A stretch of DNA of 64,000 bases from Daucus carota subsp. sativus (lineage: Eukaryota > Streptophyta > Magnoliopsida > Apiales > Apiaceae). Position numbers and translations under genes: made by a program. The notes under the pieces were generated by a model. The model saw only the letters and a list, made by a program, of their open reading frames with translations. It was not told where the DNA came from and ran no database searches. The stretch covers positions 42,194,390-42,258,389 of the forward strand of contig NC_030384.2 in NCBI RefSeq assembly GCF_001625215.2. Direction: 5' to 3'. The first letter of the stretch is position 1. The number at the start of each line of letters is the position of its first letter. Positions 1 to 13,040 of the stretch are shown one piece after another.

Positions 1-1369
1 GTTACTTGTAGTTTCTTGCCTTTGGAAACAACTACAACTGAGATTATACTGGGAGCAATATCGTATATGCTTCATTTAACAAGTTACAAGAAAATGCGAT
101 GACCTTTTTCCTTGATAATAATATTTCAACAACCAGAGAAATCCATGCATAAAAAGCCAGTTCTAAGCAAAATTTTAGCTGTGCTTCACAAGTATCAAGT
201 CTTTTCCCTGCCAATAGTGACAGAAATAGTATTTTAGCTGGACTTGTAAATGAATAACAAGAGATGACTTGGTCCTTTGTTATATAACAAAAAACAAAAA
301 CACATCTAATGTGAACTGAATTAAAATTTTAAGTAATGAATTCGAGCCTGATTAAAAAAAATGAGAGAGAGACAATTTCAATGATTTAGCCTTCATTTTA
401 TTATAAAAACAATGTTGATCAAATGCTCTTTGTCTTTATTGTTGTTTAATGTGTATATATGTATGTGTATGTGTCAGCAGTAGTTGACTGATTGAGATAT
501 TTGATGATCAAAGGCACAGCAAAAGCCGGCAGTTTTCAGCTTTCATAGGTCGGCAATTTCTTCTTCTCTGTGTTATCAAGAACATCCTCTTCAGGCTGCA
601 TGTATGTGCAAATTTTCTGTTCCAAATTGGATGTTTGGATAGCTTATTGACTTGATTCTTCTGAAGGTCAGTTGTTTGCTTTCTCATGTCCAGATGTCTC
701 AGTAGATTCTTAGTCAAATGAGCTAGAAAATAGCCGAAGGAGATAGAGATTTGGTTTATCTCCAATTTTGAGTAGCAACGACTATTCTAAATTCTACAGA
801 AGTACATAACCATTGCACCACGATATGCTTACCTAAATGTTTTACTTGTTTGCATACTCTGTGTGGAGCTTATCTTTCACTACAACTCTATTTATGATAG
901 CTTGCTGTTGCATACACTGTTTTACTGGTTTGCAGAATTGAAGACGTAAAACCAGGGCTTAAGTCCCTGTAGCTTACACCCCTGGGTATGAGGTTGATCA
1001 CTTGAAAATTTATCTATCTTTGATCCAAGAGGGAAAGCCCTTTAACAATAATTATTGACTTGAGTTGATATATTTATGACGTGAAAGTATCATCAATAAA
1101 ATGAATGAGTTCTTTTTAGTGAGAGGGCAGTGGGAGTGTGTGAGTGTGTCTGTCTGTCTTCCGTATGGAAAAGAAAAAAAAACGGATTTTAGCGACTGAA
1201 ACATCTCTGTTAGTTGTAGGCTTTTCCTTTATGCTCAAATCGAATACTTCTCCTGTCAGGGACATGTGAAATATAAAAGCTGATGTGTTGAACTTGAACA
1301 TTACTACTATATTTATTTGTCAGTTAAGTATATTATGTTTCTAAGGTTTCTGGAAACTACAGGTTTGCA
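1..1369. other. Upstream intergenic region, no gene seen
   Basis: This AT-rich stretch lies before the LIN-like gene. The only open frames are short, on the minus strand, with no recognisable family content and no splice partners I could find. Its last few hundred bases should hold the promoter and 5' leader of the downstream gene. A tacag just before the start codon could be the acceptor of a leader intron, but this is not provable here. Confidence 0.6.
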
Positions 1370-4300
1370 ATGGATCAAAATGATATAGTTAGATTCTTGC
1401 TCACCACTGTTGGAAGTTTTATTCAAGACCGGTTAATTGATAAAGAACAAAGAGCCCAGCAAAAGGAACAATGTGCTGAGAGATTAGAAGCTGAAGATGA
1501 AAAAACAGAAGTTCGGTACTCCGATCAAGCCGTGTTAGCGAATTTGGATTGGGGCATGGATGCTCTCGAAGAAGCTATAAATACATCAAATATTGAAACT
1601 AAGCTAGCACGACTAGACCATGCAGAGAAGATGTTGCAAGTATGTGCTATGTTAAATTCTAGCCAGAAAACTGCAGGTGTTCCTAATTTTTATCTGTCTG
1701 CCTGGGCACATCTAAACCTCTCTTACCTGTGGAAATTGCGAAACAATGTCCAAAATGCAGTTCATCATGTTCTTGAGATGTTCAGTGTTGACCCTTTATT
1801 CTCTCGAATTGATTTTGCTCCTGATCTATGGAAGACTTTGTTTCTTCCACATATGAGTTCAATAGTCGGATGGTACTCAGAGGAGAGACAAAAGATTGTG
1901 ATGGATGCAATTCCTGATTCAGCAGATATGTCTTTCACTGCTGATTTTGATCAATACTTCAATGAATCTTTAATATTTTCAGTGAGGCCTGATCAAGCAG
2001 AGAAAATGCAAAATTTGGAGCAGGTTTATGGTCAGGCTTTGGATGAGAACACAAAGCTATATGCAAAATACTACAAGGACTGTATGAACTTTGATTCAAC
2101 CACCAGCAAAAAGTTGATGCCAATGATGCCAATAGCAGAGCCACCGATGACTCCATTGCATGAGGTGAGCCGGTCCATACCTGATCATGTGAAATTTGGT
2201 CCTGTCTTACCTAAGAGTGCTGGTTTCAATCAAACAACAAAGGCTAAAGATAGCTCAATGAATGCTTTGAGGTAAATTTCCCTTGTTTTTCTTATGAAAG
2301 GAATAGCAGATTAAGACCATTTGCCTGTTTTTCTTACTATAGAATCCTCTATTCATTTGAAGTAAATGATGTTTTTGCTCTGACCAGATTGAAATCGGCT
2401 TCTGACTCATTGAGGGACCTAGAGGATTCTGCAAAATGGGATCCTGAAGTGAGAATTTATTTAAGAGAAGATAATGTTCATATTGTAATCAAAAGTGATA
2501 AGTTTATTGAAATCACCTGCTCATCTTTCTTGGGTTGCCTTGTCAGGAAGGAATACCTGAAGAAGAAGAATATGAATCTGACGATGAACCTTATGTCTTT
2601 GTGGGGTCTGGAGATAAAGGTCACAAAGTTTTATCTCATGTCGGCATGAAGATGAATCCTGAAAGTGGCTCACGGTCGAGTAGTCAAAAACACTCTCCTG
2701 CTGTTTTTACTCCTTCAGATTCCCCCAAAGCTCCTACTCCGAAGAACTCATCTCCTAAAGCTGATTCTCATTCTAAGGATTCCTCATCCATGCTGCGGCT
2801 GTTGTCCACCCGTGCAATGGATGGCAAAGGTTTTGCATCTGGGTCTTGTTCGCCAATTCATCAGGATCCAGGCACTAGCTCAGGAGATTCTGACAATGAA
2901 ATTCCGGTATGTTGCTAAATTTCTTTTCAGATATATTGCATGTTGCAGTTTTCAATTGCTTCGTTATAAACAGAAGTACCTTACAAAGCTAGCTCCTCAG
3001 GAACACCCGAAAAGTGTCAGGACAAATCACAGCAGGAGGGTTAGTTATGGGAATCTTAATACCCAACTTTTAGAAAAAAGGTATCCTCTTTTATCTTATC
3101 TAATTTCAAATTGTAATTTCTCATTTAAAGTCTCTCTGGTATTTTCATGTTTTTTTATCCTATATGTCTCACAAGTCACAAATAGTCACCAGATTATTTA
3201 GGTTCGTGTTCCCTCAAATCAAAATATCTTTACATTACCTCTTCATAGAATCTGTTTTTCATTGAATTGTAACAGTTTCTCTAATGATTGTGAAGAAGGA
3301 AGTCAAAGCTACATTTCTCTCCCATCCTCCGAAAAAATGACCCCTCATTCAAGAGTCCCTAAAGATTTTGTCTGCCCCATCACTAGTCAAATTTTTTATG
3401 ACCCAGTAACACTTGAAACAGGCCAGACATATGAAAGGAAAGCCATACAAGAATGGACTAAAAGAGGAAACACAACATGCCCCATCACTAGACAGCCCAT
3501 CTCGGCTAATCCATTGCCCAAAACAAACTACGTCCTGAAGAGGCTAATCACTTCCTGGAAAGAGCAGCATCCTGATCTTGCTCAGGAATTGTCATATTCT
3601 GAAACACCAAGAAGTTCTTTCAGTGCTCCTCCAAAAGACACTCCGTCAGTAACTACCCCATCCAGAACAATCACCCTTCGTGATCAAAGAAGTAGGGATG
3701 ATAATAACAACCACAAACCAAGAAGATTCGCCCGAGCTGCTACCTCAAACTCACCGACCAGTGTGATATCTCAAGCTGCTGTTGAGTCCATTATTAATGG
3801 GTTGAATCCATATATTTCGTGTCTCTGCAATTCTGAAAATTTGAAGGAATGTGAAACATCTGTTCTAAAAGTAGCTAACACATGGAAAGACTCAAGGGGT
3901 GACTCGGGACTGCATGCTTATCTATCCAATCCAGCCATAGTTAATGGTTTTGTAGATATACTATCAGCTTCTTTGAACAGGGAAGTCTTACGAACATCAA
4001 TCTATGTTCTTTCTGAGCTAATATTTTCTGATGATAGGGTTGGAGAGATTCTAACAGCAGACTCAGATTTTGAAATCCTAGCATCCCTGCTCATAAATGG
4101 TTTGGCTGAGGCTGCTGTTCTAATGTACTTGCTAAAACCAGCAACTTCGCAGTTATCTCCTTACAACTTTCTGCCTTCCCTTATCCAGATAATTTCAAAC
4201 AAAACTGAAGATTCAAATGAACTTGATTTAGTGATGGATCCTAAGGATGCAGCAATTGCATTGCTGGAGCAGGTTATCCTAGGAGAAGATGAAAATAGCA

Positions 4301-7300
4301 GAATTTCAAAAGCTACAGATATCATATCTGAGAATGGAATTCCTGCCTTGCTTAATTGCCTAAACCGAGAGGAAGGACGGCATTCTATAGTATTCATACT
4401 ATTGCAGTGTATTTATGCAGATAGAAATTGTAGGAACTTGATAGCGAGTAGAATTGAGTTGTCTCCTGTGCTTGAGTTATTTCATGCTGGAGACGATAAC
4501 GTGAGAGGCATATGCATAGAATTTCTTACTGAGTTGGTTCAGTTGAGCAGGTATACTTCATTCTCTCTTTTCACTTTGCAATTTATTGCCATATTCAACT
4601 CTGTAAAACTATTGATCTTTGCAGAAGTGAAATATAACACTTCATATATGATCCTTAAAATGCCTGTTCGATGCAAAGACATGTTTCGTTCTTTTTTTTT
4701 TCTTTTCCCTTTGTTGATAACCATTATTTTTTATTTTCGTTGTTTTTTACAGGAGAACACTATCCAATCAGATTCTGCAGATGATTAAGGATGAAGGAGC
4801 ATTTAGCACCATGCACACTCTTCTTGTCTATCTACAAATGGCTCCAATGGAACAGCAATCTTCCATTGCTATTCTTCTGCTTCAGCTTGATCTCCTGGTC
4901 AGCCCACATAATATTTCTAATTAAACTATTATACTTAAGCACACATAATTAGAGAAAAAAGGAAGTAAAGCTTCGAAGTCTGAGTACAAAGGAACAAGAC
5001 CAAACCAGATAAACCAGATTTTAGTCAAATTTTTTCATCACTGTTCTTCTACTTCAGCTTATCTCTTGGTCAGCCTGCGTAATACTCTAATCAGATTACA
5101 ATATTTTAAAGACACACTCACGCAGAAACTAAAAAGCAAACCTTCCATTTACTGCGATAGGACAGCAGAAAAAAGACATAACCAGACTTAATAAGGTTGC
5201 TTTGTGATTCTCTAGGCTGAACCTCGAAAGATGAGTATCTACAGAGAAGAAGCGATTGAGTCATTAATTGAAGCGCTTCGTAGAAAAGACTTCCCCAATT
5301 CTCAAATAATGGCTCTTGATGCTCTATCATCTCTTTTAGGACGTCTAACCATGTCAGGAAAATCCTGCATGGAAGTCTTGCTACTGAAATCTGCAGGATT
5401 TGATAAACCTTATAATGCTTTGATGAAAGCAGAGAAGCTGAAATTTTATGATGCTGAATTGACTGAAACAATGGTACACCCTCATTTTTGCCTTTGAACT
5501 GTTTCCGTGCTTCTATGTTGTCAAAATCTGATATTTTATAATTCATCTATTAGGAAGAGGAAGAGAAAGCTGCAGTTTCATGGGAGAGAAGGGCGGCTTT
5601 TGTACTCTGCAACCATGAGAAAGGCATGATTTTCAAAGCCTTGGAAGAATGCCTGAAGAGTAATTCTATTGAGATTGCAAAGTCGTGCCTTGTTATCGCG
5701 ACATGGCTTGTCTACATGCTTTACAGCCTTCCCGATACAGGAGTCAGAGATGCTGCTCGAAAGTGCTTACTTGACCAGTTCATAAATGTATTACAATCAT
5801 CAAAGAACCTCGAGGAGAAGATTTTGGTAACCCTTGCTTTAAGTGGTTTTACCAGTGATCCAGGTAAAATATATTCTGAAAAAGCAGAACGGTACTTTGG
5901 TTGTCTATATGTCTTTCATCTTTCACAAAGTTCTAACCTATTCAATCTTCATTGTGTTAAGCTGCGGCTGGTGAACTTGGAGTGTATGCTAAATGCATGT
6001 ATAAAACACTAAGAAAACTCAAGCGCAACTCTTCAGTGGTCAATGATATCCTGAAAACCTTAATGAACTTGCCTTCTGTTGATGCAGTGAGTATCAGTCT
6101 TATCGTACATGCCAATATATTAATCGTACACAAATATTAACATATATGGTCCCATGCTCTGAGTTTCAGGCCGATATGTGGTGTTGTGCTGAAGGGCCTG
6201 AGTTGAATTCTAGCATGAATGGTGAGGTTCTGGCATTGCTTCACATAAAAGGCCGCATCATAAGCAGTCATTCTGATGGAACTATAAAGGTGTACTATAC
6301 AATCTCTTGTCTTGCAAGTACACAAACATATAGCACTGCATAATTTTATGCAGTTTTTTGTTGGTTGTATTAAATATTAATTTCCTTGCATCTTCTTTAG
6401 AAATTTCTTGTCACCTCATCTATTTTTAGGAGAGCCAACATATGTTATGTTTTTCTTTCAGGTATGGGATGCCACTAAGAGGGTTCCGAGGTTAATTCAA
6501 GAAGTGCGTGAACACACAAAGGCTGTGACATGCCTATATATATCTTCTCCTGGCGACAAACTATATAGTGGCTCCCTGGATAAAACGATTCGGGTAAAAA
6601 AATTTCTTTTGCAGTTTCAGAAAAGTATCACAGCAGCGATGCATATCAAACCCATTATTATTTTAATACTAAGTTGGGCAAGTAAATTCTTTAAGATTTT
6701 CAATCGACTCTAATCTACAAAGAGGATACCAGAGGGGAAACACAAGCTGAAGTCATAATGCGGTTGCTCAGAATCACATTACAGGGTCCTTTACCAGTCA
6801 TGTATACACTTCAAATGTCTATACACCAAAGCATTCTAAACATCTATGCCATATCTCTCTACAGGTCTGGGCAATGAAACAAGAAGAAATACACTGTGTT
6901 CAGGTCCATGATGTAAAGGAGCCAGTACTCGAGTTAGTAGCAAATAACAGTATGGCATGCTTTGCCCCTCAAGGAACAGGAGTTAAGGTTAGTGGCATTT
7001 ATCTTACCATCATTTGATAAATTACAGTTTTATGCTTTGCACTTCATAATAATCATCATTATCTGTGGCAGATCTATAACTGGTCAGGTGTCACAAAGCA
7101 TATCAACTTTAACAAAACTGTCAAATGCCTTGCCATGATGGGCGATAAACTCTACTGTGGTTGCAGTGCTTTCAGTATCCAGGTCAGCCCCTTTCCTGAA
7201 ACGTTTTTCTACCACTTGATCAAATCTTTTAAGTTAGGAACATTACAAATAAATTCAACTCATACATAACAATATTGAATCTAATACAAATGCTGTGAAC

Positions 7301-7943
7301 AAATTTTTGGTCCCTGCCAAAAATAGGAGGTCGATTTACAGAAGCATACATCAACCGTATTTTACTCTGGTGCAAGAAAACTTCTGGGGAAACAAATTGT
7401 TCAGTCTCTTCATGTTCACGAAAATCTTCTCTATGCTGGAGGTTCTTCCGTAGATGGTATTGCAGGAAAGGTGAGGATCAGAAACATCACCAGTCATCAT
7501 GTCACACCTTCCACATTATATTTCAAAGTTAGTAGATTAAAAAGCATAACTATTTGTCGAAAAACAAACTACTGTTGCAGGTATTCTCTCTATCAACAAA
7601 GGCGGTAACAGGATCACTGGCAACCGGACTAGACATTCAGTGCATAACTGTGAACAATGATTTCATATTTACTGCCACGAGATTTGGCACCATTGAGGTG
7701 TGGTTAAAAGAAAGAGTGACAAGAATTGCTTCCATCAGGATGGGCAGTGGAGGAAATGCAAAGATCACATCCTTGACATCAGATAAGGATGGACAAATGC
7801 TTTTTGCTGGCTCTTCTGATGGCAAAATTCAGGTGAGATGCAAGAAACCATTTTAATGAAATGCAATTATTTAAAAATGATCTAGTGAAGTTATGATAAC
7901 ATGTTTATATTGATTCTGCCTGCAGGCTTGGGTGCTGGATTGA
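1370..7943 (+). CDS. LIN: CERBERUS/LIN-like U-box and WD40 E3 ubiquitin ligase
   Basis: Sixteen exons join in frame: 1370-2271, 2388-2448, 2547-2906, 2974-3080, 3276-4550, 4753-4897, 5216-5473, 5554-5863, 5962-6086, 6170-6289, 6462-6593, 6865-6987, 7072-7182, 7327-7470, 7581-7832 and 7926-7943. The product is 1480 residues, close to the legume proteins LIN and CERBERUS (about 1485, from memory). The N-terminal part begins MDQNDIVRFL, as in that family. A U-box lies at about residues 504-578 (VPKDFVCPI, then DPVTLETGQTYER, then TTCPITRQP). It is followed by an armadillo-like helical region and by WD40-type repeats from about residue 1182 to the end (VWDATKR, GSLDKTIR, GSSDGKIQ). In legumes these ligases are needed for rhizobial infection thread growth and act in mycorrhizal colonisation. 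The role here is inferred. No break in the frame was seen. Confidence 0.93.
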
Positions 7944-10283
7944 AACAGAGAATTATGCCATTATTTTTGCATTTCTGTGGTCTTGTAAGTTGCAACGTAA
8001 ATATAACTTATTCATCGTACACCAATTTTTTATGGGTAATACTTTCAAAATTCTAAATAAATGATTCAATGATTATCAATTTTAATTGTATATATTTCTT
8101 TTACATCAGCCATATACAATATAACTCAATTCTATTATGGGACAAATTCTATTGTAGATTATTCCGGCATGTCATATTTTATATATCCATTTTTAAAATA
8201 AATTTTATTCCTATTAAAAAGTATTTTTATATTTTTAAGACAAATTTTATGATAATTTTTCAAATCTATTCTCATAATTTCTGTTTGCAATACTTGACTT
8301 ATTTGCAATTTAGTTGAACTCATCATTTCGAAAATGAATATATAAAAAGGATCGAAGATACATCATTTGATTGTTCAAAAAATCAGTATATTATAGAGTG
8401 TCAGCTCTATTTTAAAATCAAGTTAATCTGTTCACCTCTATTTAGAATCAAACCATCAAATATGTATATGATATTATTAGTTTATTACCAAGAAAAGAGC
8501 GAGCTCACTCATATTTTACCTCCTGCCAAGTGGATCTTATAAGAAATCTTTGAAGACATCTGAATAGAAAATAGTACAAAACAATATTCAATTAGAATTA
8601 TTACAACACATAATACCAGAAGAAAAAACTAGATTTGTTTTCCAAAAGGAAAAACCAGCAAGTACGAACTACGAAGAGATGCATCAGAGTCATGGAAGTA
8701 CGAGAAATAAACATGGTTCGCATAAAGCGAGCTTCTCATAATCTGATTAAATAATACTCATCACTTGCATCAAATATAATATTATAATATAATAGTAATA
8801 AAACAAACGGAGAGAGATGGAGACTCGAGAGAGATTTGGCTATATTTTTTGTGGCCGCAGCCTCAAGATAAACAGTGCCAAATGGAAGCAGCCTGTTTAC
8901 GATTATATATATCCCGTTAAAACCCTCGATGTGATCTCAACCGTTGGATAAAGAGAATTGACGTCTAGTTACAGGGATAAGAAACTCGCAAAATGGGCCG
9001 ATAACTCGTTGTCCATAAACGATGGGCCAAAACCATAAAACGAAAATCCGCTGAGATAAAAGTGTTGAAATATCATCGGAGTTTAGACTAATTTTGTTAG
9101 AGTCAGAAATTCAATAGTTTTATGCTTGCATGTCAGTTAATAAAATATAATTGTGAATAACTAATATCGAGTTTTAAATAACATCAAAATCAAGAATATT
9201 AATATATTTAACACTTACTTTGGCAAAATAATAAAAATATAAATAACACTTACATGAAAGCTCAATCTAATCCAGTTTAATTGGCTTGGTTTTATTTATT
9301 TTATGATTTAATTCTAATTTAACTTATATCACTAATAAATCGAGATTTTTAAAATCTAATCGAATTATAATTTCAGTTTAAAATCAAGATTTTGTTTTTC
9401 TAAATATGTTTCGGACTTCAATTACGATTAATTCAAAAATTATAATAGAGCCATTTGTGTTCTTCCTCGACCATCATTGCTCAAAAATATCTCTTAGACA
9501 AAATTTCCACTAACTTTTTTGTACGTAAACTTTGTATAAAAATGATTTGATTATTATATTTCAAATTTTCTTTTGATAAATAAAATGGACTACTTTATAA
9601 TCTCATTCTAAAAAACATGTAAAAGCGGTTTGAGAGTGTATAAACAAGAAAAAACTTATTGATTTTTGTACATTACTTCATTAAGATTCTAGATTTGTTG
9701 AGAACTTCCAATAATTGCTCAAAGTAGTACGTGTTAGTTTTGCACGACTCCATTATTTTTTTGTCTTTAAAAAATTCTAAATTTTTAACAAAAAAATGTT
9801 TTCCAAATACACTAAGAACACATTATTTTGGAGTGTAAACAAACCGAAGAAATTGGCCTCAAGTAGGTAAAAACGTTAACGAATTCGAAAAAAATAAACG
9901 TATTCGATATACTTAATTAATTGGTCGATATGAGCTTTTTAGTTATATGACTCGACTCGACTCATATTCGACTTAAACTTGAGTTCGACTAATTAAACTC
10001 GAACTGGTAAGGTAAGGTGTATATATTTAAAAATAATAATCTTACGTACATAATTTATATAAAAAATAGATTAACGATAGCCAATTATTTGAATGACGAT
10101 TAACAATAAGTTGCAGAACTATATTTTATTGAAGTATTAAAATTTGTGTCTCGTTCACGTCTTTTAATATATACTATTAGCTAGGACAGAGAAAGTATCC
10201 ATGAACGAAACGATCCATAATTTATTTGATAATGGATTCACTGATTTCTGCCGTTGATCACGATTTTTAGAATCTGTAACATA
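7944..10283. other. Intergenic, AT-rich
   Basis: After the 3' end of the LIN-like gene there is no open frame with coding character. Around 9955-10015 a run of GACTCGACTCGACTCATATTCGA type sequence resembles a degenerate dispersed repeat. No complete element with defined ends was found. Confidence 0.55.
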
Positions 10284-10470
10284 TGATCAAAAAAGGGAGG
10301 AAAAGTGAAACCGTCACCATATCCATTCTACCTGAATACTTGAATACTACTGGGTAATTATCTATAATTTTTGAGTATTAATATTTGACCAAAGAGGAGG
10401 GGAAAAATGAAACCGTCACCATATCCATTCTAGCTAGATACTACCGGTAATTATCTATAGTTTTTGAGTA
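10284..10470. repeat. Two-copy tandem duplication, about 102-bp period
   Basis: The segment 10284-10377 recurs, diverged, at 10386-10470. The shared core is GAAACCGTCACCATATCCAT, followed by a matching GGTAATTATCTATA and TTTTTGAGTA. The copies differ by substitutions and a few small indels, so the duplication is not very recent. Confidence 0.8.
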
Positions 10471-10931
10471 ATTTTGTATAAAGAACTGTAGATAAGTGGC
10501 AAAAATTTGAATCCAGTTTTTTTTTGTTAATTTCCCTCTTAATTCAATGTTTCAAATTTTTATTTTCATTTTTACTTTAACTCTGCATTAATGGGGGCAG
10601 GAACTTCAATTTAGATCCATATGTATTATGGTTTTTCTTCTGTGACATTTGTTTTTTTTAGTTATCTTACTCGGTATAAATTGGCAAGACAAGTGCGTTA
10701 TTGATCACAAATTTTGGTTATTGACTCATATAAGTTGATAGACACATGTTTTATTGACCCCAAATTCTCGGATGACAATTACGGGATTTCAACTCGCAGC
10801 TAGGTGTGAGTTTAATGACTCATATAAACTAGATGGATAATTGCGTTATTGACATCAAATTCCGGAATTTCAGGTTTGTGTGACATGGGACACGAGTGTT
10901 GAGGCAGGCTCCGTGATAGCCTTCGAGTTAA

Positions 10932-11230
10932 TGTTGTGTTTGGTTGGGGTGAATGATTCCGGAAAGAATGTAATGAAAAATGAACTATCTTATGGATGAT
11001 TTTTAAGAAATTTCATTCCTTCCTCCATTCCATTCCCTACATCATATGTTAGATTTCACCCCTTCCATTTGAGATAGAATGCTCCATTCTCTCTCATCCT
11101 CAATTTCTTCTCAAATCTCATCATAGCAATTTTGCACTCCTTCAAATTTTTTAAAAACTTTCTTCCTATCTCTATTAGTTTTAAGTATATTTTACTCATT
11201 CCATTCTATTCTCCCCAACCAAACACAACA
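10932..11230. mobile_element. Tourist-like MITE (PIF/Harbinger type)
   Basis: The 299-bp element has perfect 18-bp terminal inverted repeats, TGTTGTGTTTGGTTGGGG at the left and its complement at the right. It is flanked by TAA at 10929-10931 and 11231-11233. A 3-bp TWA target duplication and a TGTTTGGTT-type end are typical of PIF/Harbinger-derived Tourist elements. It carries no coding capacity. Confidence 0.88.
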
Positions 11231-11304
11231 TAAGGGTCTATGGGGACCGAGTGATGCAAACATTTTCATATGTTAAAGTTATAAAAGATGCAATAGTAAA
11301 AAGT

Positions 11305-11446
11305 TAGGTGCACAAAATTGTGTACATAAAATTTGTACATAATGAGGTATTGATGTGGTGGATTTTAATTGAGCTCATTCCAATAAAAACTCACCCCATA
11401 TTATTACGTACAAAATTTTGTACACAATTGTGTACACCAAAAGCTA
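11305..11446. repeat. Inverted-repeat element, probable small MITE
   Basis: The left arm GGTGCACAAAATTGTGTACA pairs imperfectly with a right arm that reads TGTACACAATTGTGTACACC. An inner inverted pair (GATTTTAATTGAGCTC and the CCAATAAAAACTC side) continues toward the centre. I could not fix a target duplication, so the superfamily is open. The open frame that spans it is a by-product of the repeat. Confidence 0.55.
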
Positions 11447-11823
11447 GCAGCACAAAAATTTTGCCGCCCATAAATAGGACCAATGTCAAATTTCATTTTA
11501 TGAAAACAAGAATCCCATGCAAGACATTCGCTAAGAATACCTCTTACATCAGTTATCTATGACATTTGTTTAACCTTTTATGTACCTAAACAACATCTTC
11601 CCATATGGTAAGTATGCTGTTCAGATTTGTACAACAGGTCACCAGTAACAACAAACACTGGCTACAAGAAACTGAAAATGAAAGGAAAAACATTAAACTC
11701 AAGCAAGCAAATAAGAGTTGGCACAGACCGGGGCAGCTAGCTGGGTTCTTCCTTACTTCCTACCACACTTGACTATAATCAACCTTGCTTTACTTGCTTC
11801 AGATGCCTACCAAATGCTTCTCT

Positions 11824-12994
11824 CTAGTTCAGATGAAATGGCACCGGTTGCTGGCAAGGAAAAACATGAGTAGCAGCATTAGTCTCACCATTCTTCGGAT
11901 TTGTGGCCACGGCCAGTTTCTTTCTTGCTTCAGCCATTTTCTTTCTTAGTTCAGCTATACGCTTCTTATAATTCAGCTATGGAAAACAAGAATCAAATTA
12001 ACTTTTCAATTCTTATGAACAGGTGTAACAAAAACGTATATACACAGAAGCACAAACAAGGACCTCACTGTCAATCCTCTCGATCGGAAAAGAACATTAC
12101 ATATATGCTAGGATAAAATTACAAGATAAACTCTCAAATTTTCGTAAACTTCTAATAGGAACTCATAAGAATTGGATCTTGAAAAAAGAGGTATATATGA
12201 AGAGAATAAGTACCTCTTCTTCTTTCATAGCTTTGAGAGCTGCATTCTCATTCAAAAGTTTTTCATGGTAAGCCAGGACTTCGACTATTCCCTGCAAGAT
12301 TTGATTATAGTGGAAAGTTAATTACTGTTTACGAACGGGTAATTAACAAAAAAAATACAGCCCTGAACAAAATTAAGAATACAAAAATTAAAGGGTACTC
12401 ACAGTTTTCAGAGTTTCTCGACATTCAGTCAATTCGGCCACCTTCACCTTCAACAACTCCTCCTTGATCTGGAAAAAAGAAGCCAAAATCCAGATAAATT
12501 AATCTACAGCTATAAACATGCACATACACACAAAATCAAAAACTCGCGAAACAGAAATTAACCAATGACACCATTCAATCTTGAATTCATGAACCGGAAA
12601 CCACAAAAGGGAAAATAAAATTAAATTTATATACAAGCAAATAGATACACACAAGTACAGATACACATACACATGTACATACCTTAGTGGAGCCAGATTT
12701 GCGGCGTGGTTTGAATAAGCTGCGATGCTCACTGAGAGTGAGCGGAAGAGGAGCAGCGGTGTGGCTGTGGTTGTCGACGAGCATAAAATCATCTGCATCA
12801 GCAACATCAATGGCGGATCGTCTTTTCTTTGAAGCCCAGGTGGTGGTGGAGAGAAGAGAAGCAATTCCAGGAGTGGGCTTGGAGACCAGGTCAGGAAAAT
12901 CAAGCAGGATAGCAGCCACCTGGAACTCAATTTCACCAGCCCACACATTTCTCCTCCTCCTGTTGCTGTTCCGCATTCTTTTTCTCTCCGCCAT
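11824..12994 (-). CDS. Unrecognised basic protein with C-terminal coiled coil
   Basis: Four minus-strand exons join in phase 0 at every junction: 12994-12683, 12468-12403, 12291-12214 and 11976-11824. The product is 202 residues. The N terminus is strongly basic (MAERKRMRNSNRRRRN) and could act as a nuclear targeting signal. It is followed by the hydrophobic stretch EIEFQVAAILLDFPDLV and a second basic patch (ASKKRRSAID). The last three exons encode a charged helix with regular leucines (KEELLKVKVAEL, YHEKLLNENAALKAM, KKRIAELRKKMAEARKKLA), which looks like a coiled coil. I do not recognise the family. A nuclear role is inferred from composition only. The conserved exon phases and clean splice borders make it a real gene. 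Confidence 0.8.
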
Positions 12995-12996
12995 CT

Positions 12997-13035
12997 CTCC
13001 CTCTCTCTCCCTCTCTCTCTCTCTCTATCTCTTTT
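12997..13035. repeat. CT-rich microsatellite in the 5' leader
   Basis: A (CT)n run lies just upstream of the start codon of the minus-strand gene that ends at 12994. On the transcript strand it reads as GA repeats. Pyrimidine/purine runs of this kind are common in plant 5' leaders. Confidence 0.75.
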
Positions 13036-13040
13036 TTTAA

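Noticed and set aside
508-765. 85-codon minus-strand frame before the LIN-like gene
   Set aside because: No family resemblance, no splice partner and low-information composition.
12687-13040. 117-codon plus-strand frame
   Set aside because: It lies opposite exon 1 of the minus-strand basic protein and runs into the CT microsatellite. It is a shadow.
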